From NCBI GenBank assembly GCA_040002595.1, contig JBDUED010000096.1, positions 1-9,087 of the forward strand: 9,087 nt of DNA, written 5' to 3'. The stretch comes from Dokdonella_A sp040002595. Its GTDB lineage: Bacteria > Pseudomonadota > Gammaproteobacteria > Xanthomonadales > Rhodanobacteraceae. Positions 7,176-9,087 of this stretch are shown piece by piece (position 1 is the stretch's first letter; each line of letters begins with the position of its first letter). The position numbers and the translations under genes were made by a program. The notes under the pieces are model-generated. The model saw only the letters and a list, made by a program, of their open reading frames with translations, did no database searches and was not told the DNA's origin.

Positions 7176-7213
7176 GTGTTGCGGCAGCGCGGTCGCAGTA
7201 ATCGCAGCAACAC
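7176..7213. repeat. Short inverted repeat enclosing a tandem 9-mer, upstream of the second S9 peptidase
   Basis: GTGTTGC at 7176-7182 and GCAACAC at 7207-7213 are a perfect 7-bp inverted repeat with a 24-base loop. Inside the right half, TCGCAGTAA (7193-7201) is followed directly by TCGCAGCAA (7202-7210), an 8-of-9 tandem duplication. The cluster lies 62 bases after the first peptidase gene and 17 bases before a candidate -35 box. It could be a regulator-binding region or a weak transcript-end hairpin, or chance. The rest of the 176-base intergenic gap shows only the promoter and ribosome binding site listed separately. Confidence 0.3.
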
Positions 7214-7230
7214 TTCATTTTCCGCGGAGG

Positions 7231-7259
7231 TTGGCGCAATCCGCCCCAGGGCTTACCAT
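7231..7259 (+). promoter_or_regulatory. Candidate sigma-70 promoter of the second S9 peptidase
   Basis: TTGGCG at 7231-7236 and TACCAT at 7254-7259 each match 4 of 6 positions of the -35 and -10 consensus and are separated by exactly 17 bases. Transcription would begin near 7266 and leave a leader of about 25 bases before the ATG at 7290. The 176-base gap after the preceding gene makes a separate promoter plausible. In GC-rich genomes such matches are moderately frequent by chance. Confidence 0.4.
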
Positions 7260-7278
7260 CGCGGATTCGCTGTTCCGC

Positions 7279-7283
7279 AGGAG
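7279..7283 (+). promoter_or_regulatory. Strong ribosome binding site of the second S9 peptidase
   Basis: AGGAG stands 6 bases before the ATG at 7290, the best Shine-Dalgarno match in the window. It supports this start and hence the complete signal peptide. Confidence 0.75.
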
Positions 7284-7289
7284 AATCCG

Positions 7290-9087
7290 ATGAAGTTGCT
7301 CGTTGCCGTCGCTGCACTGGTTGTCGCTGCGCCAGTATTTGCCGCGTCGCATCCGTTTGATGTGCACGATCTTGTGATGATGGATCGGGTCAGCGATCCG
7401 GCGTTGTCGCCAGATGGCAGCATGATCGTATTCAGCGTGCGCGAAACCGATTACGCGGCGAACAAGGGCAGCAGCGGGTTGTGGGTCGTGCCGGCCAAGG
7501 GCGGCGCGTCGCAGCGCATTACGGACAAGGCGCTCAACGCATCGAGTCCACGCTGGGCCGCCGATGGCGCCAGCGTGTACTTCAGCGCGCCGAAAGACGA
7601 TACCGCCCAGCTCTGGCAGGTTGCGGCAAAAGGCGGCACCGCGCACGCGGTTTCATCGGCGCCGGTCGATGTCAACAATTACAAATTGTCTGCCGATGGC
7701 AAGCGCGTACTGCTGTCGCTGGACGTGTTCCCCGATTGCGCGACCGATGCTGACGTGCTCGCCTGCACCAAAAAGAAACTGGATGCGCGCAAAGCCGACA
7801 AGGCGAGCGGCAAGCTCTACGATTCAATCTTCGTGCGTCATTGGGATACCTGGGCCGATGGTCGACGCTCGCAACTTTTCATCGGGGATCTCGACAACGA
7901 AGGCAAGCTGGGCGCGCTGCGCTTGTTGACCGCAGGCATCGACGGCGACGTGCCATCCAAGCCATTCGGAGACGATAGCGAATATGCATTTTCAGCGGAT
8001 GGCGCGACGGTTTATTTCGACGTGCGCATCGCCGGCAAGACCGAGCCGTGGTCGACCAACTTTGATATTTATTCGGTACCGGCGGACGCATCCGCGACAC
8101 CGAAAAACCTGACCACGGCAAATCCGGCCTGGGACGGCTATCCACTGCCGTCTGCAGATGGCAAGACGCTGTATTACCTCGCGATGAAACGTGCCGGCTT
8201 CGAGGCGGATCGCTTCGGCATCATGGCGCTGGATCTAGCAAGCGGCGCCACCCGCGAAGTCGACCCGAAGTGGGATCGTTCCGCCTCCGCGCTGAAGGCG
8301 TCGCGCGACGGCAAGACGCTCTACACCACCAGCGACGATGAAGGCGTGCATGCACTGTTTGCGGTCGATGTCGCCAACGGTGAAGCGACGCGCCTGGTGG
8401 GCGGTGGCACGGTGACCGGCTTCGACGTCGGCGCGAAGCAGATTATCGTAGCGCGTCAGGACTGGCAGTATCCGACGGACGTCTATACGGCCGACACGCA
8501 AGGCAAGCATCTGACCCAGATTACGCATTTCAATGCGGACCGCTTGAAGGACATCCGTTTCGGCGCGGGCGAGTTCTTTGCTTTCAAGGGCGCCAGCGGC
8601 GACAGCGTGCAAGGCTATGTGATCAAGCCGGTCGACTACCGGAAAGGCACCAAATACCCGGTCGCCTTCATCATCCACGGTGGCCCACAAGGTGCCATGA
8701 CGCGCGATTTCCACTACCGTTGGAATCCCGAAACCTATGCTGGCCAAGGCTTCGCCGTGGTCACGATCAATTTCCACGGCTCGACCGGCTACGGCCAGAA
8801 ATTCACCGATGCCATTTCGGGAGACTGGGGCGGCGCGCCACTGGAAGACTTGAAACTCGGTTGGGCCGCGGCGCAGGAAAAGTACGCCTTCCTCGACGCC
8901 AATCGCGCCTGCGCACTGGGCGCCTCGTACGGTGGCTACATGGTGTACTGGATGGCCGGCGTGTGGAACCAGCCATGGAAATGCTTCGTCGATCACGACG
9001 GCGTGTTCGACAGCCGCATGATGAGTTACTCAACCGAGGAATTGTGGTTCGATGAATGGGAACACGCCGGCAAGACGCAATACGAGG
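7290..9087 (+). CDS. Secreted S9-family dipeptidyl/acylaminoacyl-peptidase, 3' end truncated by window edge
   Basis: The frame is open without a stop from the ATG at 7290 to the window end, giving 599 codons of a protein whose relatives are usually about 680-690 residues. The first 18 residues, MKLLVAVAALVVAAPVFA, are a clean Sec signal peptide with a VFA|A cleavage site, so it is exported. The propeller domain contains repeated PD40-like blades: LSPDGSMIVFS, WAADGASVYFS, LSADGKRVLLS, FSADGATVYFD, PSADGKTLYYL and ASRDGKTLYTT. Cys150 and Cys159 (DC...ACTKKKLD) may form a disulfide. The hydrolase domain begins near residue 440 with IHGGP (His463) and NFHGSTGYG, and has the nucleophile Ser546 in GASYGGYM, then DHDGVFDSR and TEELWFDEWEHAG. 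The catalytic Asp and His lie past the window edge. It resembles DPP5-like S9C enzymes that release dipeptides from extracytoplasmic peptides; the exact specificity is inferred. It probably has its own promoter. Confidence 0.93.
   Translation, partial: MKLLVAVAALVVAAPVFAASHPFDVHDLVMMDRVSDPALSPDGSMIVFSVRETDYAANKGSSGLWVVPAKGGASQRITDKALNASSPRWAADGASVYFSAPKDDTAQLWQVAAKGGTAHAVSSAPVDVNNYKLSADGKRVLLSLDVFPDCATDADVLACTKKKLDARKADKASGKLYDSIFVRHWDTWADGRRSQLFIGDLDNEGKLGALRLLTAGIDGDVPSKPFGDDSEYAFSADGATVYFDVRIAGKTEPWSTNFDIYSVPADASATPKNLTTANPAWDGYPLPSADGKTLYYLAMKRAGFEADRFGIMALDLASGATREVDPKWDRSASALKASRDGKTLYTTSDDEGVHALFAVDVANGEATRLVGGGTVTGFDVGAKQIIVARQDWQYPTDVYTADTQGKHLTQITHFNADRLKDIRFGAGEFFAFKGASGDSVQGYVIKPVDYRKGTKYPVAFIIHGGPQGAMTRDFHYRWNPETYAGQGFAVVTINFHGSTGYGQKFTDAISGDWGGAPLEDLKLGWAAAQEKYAFLDANRACALGASYGGYMVYWMAGVWNQPWKCFVDHDGVFDSRMMSYSTEELWFDEWEHAGKTQYE

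Noticed and set aside
8235..8996. Minus-strand 253-codon frame opposite the second S9 peptidase.
   Set aside because: The plus strand encodes a continuous S9 protein with signal peptide, propeller repeats and GASYGGYM; the antisense frame has no recognisable feature.
1..9087. CRISPR array, tRNA/rRNA, transposase, defence system or other undescribed multi-gene system.
   Set aside because: No regularly spaced repeats, RNA gene landmarks or transposase motifs were seen, and every long plus-strand frame is explained by well-known sugar-nucleotide enzymes or S9 peptidases.

Overview
The window reads as ordinary chromosomal DNA from a high-GC gammaproteobacterium, most likely of the order Lysobacterales (Xanthomonadales, e.g. 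the Xanthomonas/Lysobacter/Rhodanobacter neighbourhood). The grounds are the GC-rich third codon positions, the gene order rmlB-rmlA-rmlC-rmlD followed by a bifunctional XanB/AlgA-type enzyme, the secreted S9 peptidases, and a GTGGGAGCGG-type palindromic repeat. The lineage is an inference; no marker gene is present.

Positions 1-5071, all on the + strand, form a sugar-nucleotide block. rfbB (5' end cut off by the window edge), rfbA, rfbC and rfbD make up the complete four-step route from glucose-1-phosphate and dTTP to dTDP-L-rhamnose. manC follows and encodes a two-domain enzyme that isomerises fructose-6-phosphate to mannose-6-phosphate and also joins mannose-1-phosphate to GTP to give GDP-mannose. 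rfbA and rfbC overlap by 4 bases and rfbC-rfbD are 31 bases apart. The rfbB-rfbA gap holds a near-perfect inverted pair of REP-like elements. The rfbD-manC gap and the last codons of rfbD hold a second, smaller palindromic sequence that may be a weak terminator or another dispersed repeat. Together the genes supply activated rhamnose and mannose for O-antigen/LPS or exopolysaccharide. No glycosyltransferase or export gene is in view, and no phosphomannomutase.

Positions 5119-9087, also + strand, hold two successive S9-family (prolyl oligopeptidase clan) serine peptidases, each with an N-terminal export signal, a propeller-type N-terminal region and an alpha/beta-hydrolase C-terminal domain. 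The first is complete, with a recognisable Ser-Asp-His triad and an ambiguous signal that could be a lipoprotein signal. The second has its own candidate promoter and strong ribosome binding site, and is cut off by the right edge after its nucleophile serine. They are paralogous in architecture only; their sequences differ widely.

No mobile element, CRISPR array, RNA gene or defence system was seen. The most noteworthy non-coding signals are the palindromic elements in the sugar operon and a small repeat cluster upstream of the second peptidase. I did not find an undescribed system here.
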